Below, piece by piece: positions 60,760 to 64,000 of a stretch of DNA of 64,000 nucleotides. The notes beneath the pieces were generated by a model. The model did no database searches. It saw only the letters and a program-made list of their open reading frames with translations, and was not told where the DNA came from. A program made the position numbers and the translations under genes. The DNA lies in NCBI GenBank assembly GCA_963971425.1, contig OZ020520.1:27683535-27747534 (forward strand). The letters run 5' to 3'. Every line of letters begins with the position of its first letter. Position 1 is the first letter of the stretch. This DNA comes from Bryoerythrophyllum caledonicum (taxonomy: Eukaryota > Streptophyta > Bryopsida > Pottiales > Pottiaceae).

Positions 60760-61210
60760 GGTGGCACGAGCTTCTTCCAGGAGGTTGGCTGAATAGCCCT
60801 TGTGTTAATGGCATCTTCTCCTTTTTTGGCCCTCTTGTTTTTGGGGGTCTAGAGGTTTTTTTTAATTTGGCAAATTTGGATCTACGGCTACAAATTACTC
60901 TCATAGGCCTCTATTTTTAAAAATAGGTTATCTATCCAAAATAAAATAGGGGCCAAGTTTTACCCCACCCCTGCCAGAAGCTCGTACCACTAAATTGTAG
61001 AGATCTAGTGTGGACAAAACCTGGTCCTATTTTCATAGTAGGGTCCTTTCTAAAATATAAAAACCTCCCAACAATGTTTAAATCACCATGTTTGGGCTCC
61101 CCATGGATGAATAAGACCATATGCTTCAAATTTGGCCAATTTTTTTTCCAAAACAAGCCTCTACATCCCTATAATAAAAGAAATGAGCCCCATGGGCTTT
61201 TTTGCCATTA
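60760..61210. repeat. Diverged GGCC-MITE-like repeat, inverted pair
   Basis: Two facing halves (about 60800-60980 and 61010-61200) share words with the 13.3-14.3 kb MITEs (TTTTTGGGGGTCTAGAGG; TAGGGGCCAAGTTTTACCCC). Ends not resolved. Confidence 0.45.
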
Positions 61211-61269
61211 AGACAAGTATTCATCTTTTGAATAACTCTTAGCACTAAAATAAAGAGATGTTGTCAATT

Positions 61270-62230
61270 TATAATTGGAAAGTTGACATAAGCCCAACAC
61301 CCCTTCAAAATTGTACTTTCTAATTCACCTACTTAAAATTTGACAATTTCATAGCAAATTATCTGATTCAAAATATATAATGTACAAGTGTGCGAAGGAT
61401 TACACTCAAGTCCGACCTCCTTCAAAATTGCCCTTTCTAACTTTACAACATACAATTTGACAATTCCACAATAAATTCTCTAACTCAACATAAATAAGTT
61501 GGAGGTGTGTTGAGGAGGTTAGGCTTAAGCCCAACTCCACCCTTAAAAATTGCACTCTTTAATTCACCATCACAATACTTTACAATTTCATAATAATTCA
61601 CCTAATTCAAAATATAAAATTTAGAGGTGGGATAAGGCTTTAGCCCAAACCCCCCCCCTTCTAAAATTCCACGTTCTAACTCACAACACAAAATTTGACA
61701 ATTCCTAATAAATCATTTAAGTTTGACCAAAAAAATTGGCAATCTAGAACAAAGTTTAAAATTTAAAATTTAGATGTGTGTAGAGGGATATAAGCTTAAG
61801 CCAGACCTTCTCTTTTTTCAAAATTGCACTCTCTATCACATTAACTTCAATTATTTAAGTTCATAACAAATTCTAATACTCAAAGTTCAAAGGTTAGAAG
61901 TGGAGGGGGACCAGCTTAAGCCCGACCCCCCTTTCAAAATTGCACTCTAAAACTCTTTACTCCAATTTTCTAAGTTCATAACAAGTTCTACAACTCAAAG
62001 TTGAGAGGTTAGAAGTGGATGGGGTCCGGCTTAAGCCCGGCCTCCTTCCTTTCCAAAATTGCACTATCAAACTCTTTAACTCCAATTCTATAACTTCATA
62101 ACAAATTCTACACTCTTTGTTTTTAGGTTAGGAGTAGTGGGTGTCAAGCTTAAGCCCCCCCCATTTTAAATTTGCACTCTCTTACCCTTGAAAACCAATT
62201 CTATAGTTTCATATTAAATCATTGAATTCT
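61270..62230. repeat. ~100-120-bp satellite array
   Basis: About eight units, each with GGCTTAAGCCC-like palindromic block, AAAATTGCACTCT and CAATTTCATAA words. Same family as 34.8-36.8 kb. An inverted fragment reappears at 63470-63515. Confidence 0.75.
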
Positions 62231-63515
62231 ATAATATGTTCATTTGGATTTAAGTTCTATTAAAGCCATTACACATTAATTGACATGGAAGTTAAAAAAC
62301 TCAATATTAAAGTGATGTATTTTGTAATGGTATAATGCCCTTCTTGAATGACTTGTAAATTAGATGAGCCAAACTTGCGTGAAAAAACATATTTTACAAA
62401 CCCTATACTTGCTTAAAAGAAATATTTACAAACTCTAAACTTGCTCACAAGATTGATAACCTCCCTACTTCACAAACTTACTTCATGTCTTCTCACATAT
62501 TCCACCATAACTTCCTTTCTTGCTACGCATCTTGTTTCTACTCTCTTCACTTTGTTCAAGCAACTTCACCATCTTCACATACAACCTCTTAAGCAAGCCT
62601 TCTTCACTACGTTCACAAGATAGTTTTACGAGCTTCGAGAGTTTTCCTTCCTCTTACCTCATGTCCGCCTTAGATGCAATTCCAAACCCTTTTTACTAGC
62701 ACAAGATCCAAACTCCATATTGAGAGAAAGTAGAAGAGAAAGTAGATTAGGGTTTGATTGTGCGAGTTTTTGGATCTAACGGGAGTTGAGGGCGAGATCT
62801 AGATCTAGATCTAAATGTGTGCAAACAACTATAAAGTCATAGTTGACATTGGCATTAGGGCGGACTCGCCTTGATTGACCTTGAAATTAGGGTTTAGAAG
62901 GATTTGGGTTAGAGAGTTGGCTTGACTTGGCATTTTGAGAAGGGAACTCTTGCTTTTCATATTTGCTTGTATGTAATGGTATAGTTTCTTGGATTCTTCC
63001 AACATTTGTATTCTTGGATTCTCTCTTCATAAATTAAGAGATAGCTTGATTAGTTGTAGTAATGATCTTGGATCATTTTTGTAGCAAGAATCATGCTTTC
63101 TAATTATTGAGGGTTGAGATCTAGTGTGCTTTAAAGAACATTTTTTTGTATACTCCATCACAAATTTAAAAGGGTCTTGTCAACTTTTGAGGATTTGAGA
63201 AACTGGAAATTCAGTCCTTTGAGGTTGTTAAATCCTTTCCTGAGATCATGGTTAAACTTTGATTTTAAAAACCAACATATCAATTGAAAGAAAGGAGGTC
63301 CGTTGGAGCTTAGGTCTAACCCTCTTTCACTACTAGACCTAAACTCTTGCTTAGAAAAGTTAAAGAATCCAACTTTGAAATGGAGAGGTTGAACTTAAGC
63401 CGGGTCTCTTCTACTTTGAACCTAAAACCTTCGATATATAGAATTACTTATGAACTTACTGAATTGGACTAAAAGATTTAGAGAGTGCAATTTTGAAAGG
63501 AGGGGGTTGGGCTAA
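62231..63515. other. AT-rich DNA after the satellite
   Basis: Contains ATCTAGATCTAGATCTA-type short repeats at about 62797 and pieces of the satellite near 63280-63510. No gene supported; a leader-like region with TAGGGTTT words at 62745-62895 has no coding exon I can recognise. Confidence 0.35.
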
Positions 63516-64000
63516 ACCCATAAAGGCCTAAGAGTCCCCTCGAGGTACTCTAGAAGGTTTGGCCAGGTTCCTATGGTGTCAATTTATAACATTACTCTTT
63601 GAAATTTCTACTGTACATGGACATTACTAAAAGCTATGTGTGAGTCCAATTTTTTCCTAAATCCGACATTTTATGAAAAAGTTATAGGAATTTGAATTTC
63701 AAATAGGGAGATTGGGCACGTCGGGCAACTCCAAAAACGTTTTTGCTAGGACAATCTATTGAATGTGAGACTTTCAATACTAGCATACAATATCATTTCC
63801 TTTCATATTGTCAAAAAAATTATCTTGTCTTAAGTGCAAAATAGCATAATAATCTTAAGTCAAACATATTCACACATTGTGACACATTGTTGGGTAAGGT
63901 ACCAAAAAAACTTCTTCTTTTCCACATAAAACTTAGAGATCTTCATATTTCTTACATTTTAATTTTTTCTATTACAAGATGTGGTGTAAAACTTCTTGTT
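63516..64000. mobile_element. TTAA element family A, truncated by the window end
   Basis: Begins CCCATAAAGGCCTAAG after CTAAA, then follows family A: GGGCACGTCGGGCAACTCC, GAGACTTTCAATACTAG, TTCTTTTCCACATAAAACTT, CAAGATGTGGTGTAAA. Continues past 64000. Confidence 0.7.

Noticed and set aside
1..64000. tRNA or rRNA genes
   Set aside because: None seen on reading both strands; a dedicated tRNA scan would settle it.

Overview
The window looks like nuclear DNA of a streptophyte (green-plant lineage), probably a seed-free plant or a close algal relative. The pointers are an RSL/RHD6-type bHLH gene, a secreted cysteine- and proline-rich wall-type protein, a U2 snRNA sequence, a plant-type mitochondrial dicarboxylate carrier with many short introns, and AT-rich intergenic DNA full of DNA transposons and MITEs. 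I cannot name the species.

Layout. 0-6.3 kb: a ten-exon plus-strand gene joining a ParB-like N-terminus to a beta-class (N4/N6-type) DNA-methylase fold. Its first ~2-kb intron is filled by about 27 palindromes spaced ~65 bp apart. 6.3-12 kb: tandem repeats and a LINE tail split by a 3.5-kb Harbinger-like element that carries a small ORF. 12-14.5 kb: ~370-bp degenerate repeats and a large inverted repeat holding two Mutator-like MITEs with 9-10 bp target duplications. 14.55-20.06 kb: a young, defective Ty1/copia element on the minus strand. 20-21.5 kb: a Harbinger MITE and a CACTA MITE. 22.2-22.9 kb: the secreted protein gene. 23.4-25 kb: a TTAA-flanked element and the U2 sequence. 26-28.7 kb: a second, inverted copy of the Harbinger-like element. 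30-31 kb: another TTAA element. 31.6-34.2 kb: the minus-strand bHLH gene, with a CACTA-type element starting ~140 bp upstream of its start codon. 34.3-37.9 kb: that element, a satellite and triplicated repeats. 40.4-44.6 kb: a decayed Helitron cut by a TTAA element. 44.7-47.6 kb: a LINE scrap and the mitochondrial carrier. 48-51 kb: weak exon-like segments. 52.4-64 kb: many TTAA elements, one nested in another, a further CACTA copy, and satellite DNA.

The host genes have unrelated roles (chromatin/DNA-modification-like protein, cell wall, transcription factor, mitochondrial transport). The strongest unexplained signals are the intronic palindrome array with its unusual host gene, and a large family of TTAA-target, CCC-ended (piggyBac-like) non-autonomous elements whose target duplication can be read from a nested insertion with an empty-site counterpart in the same window.
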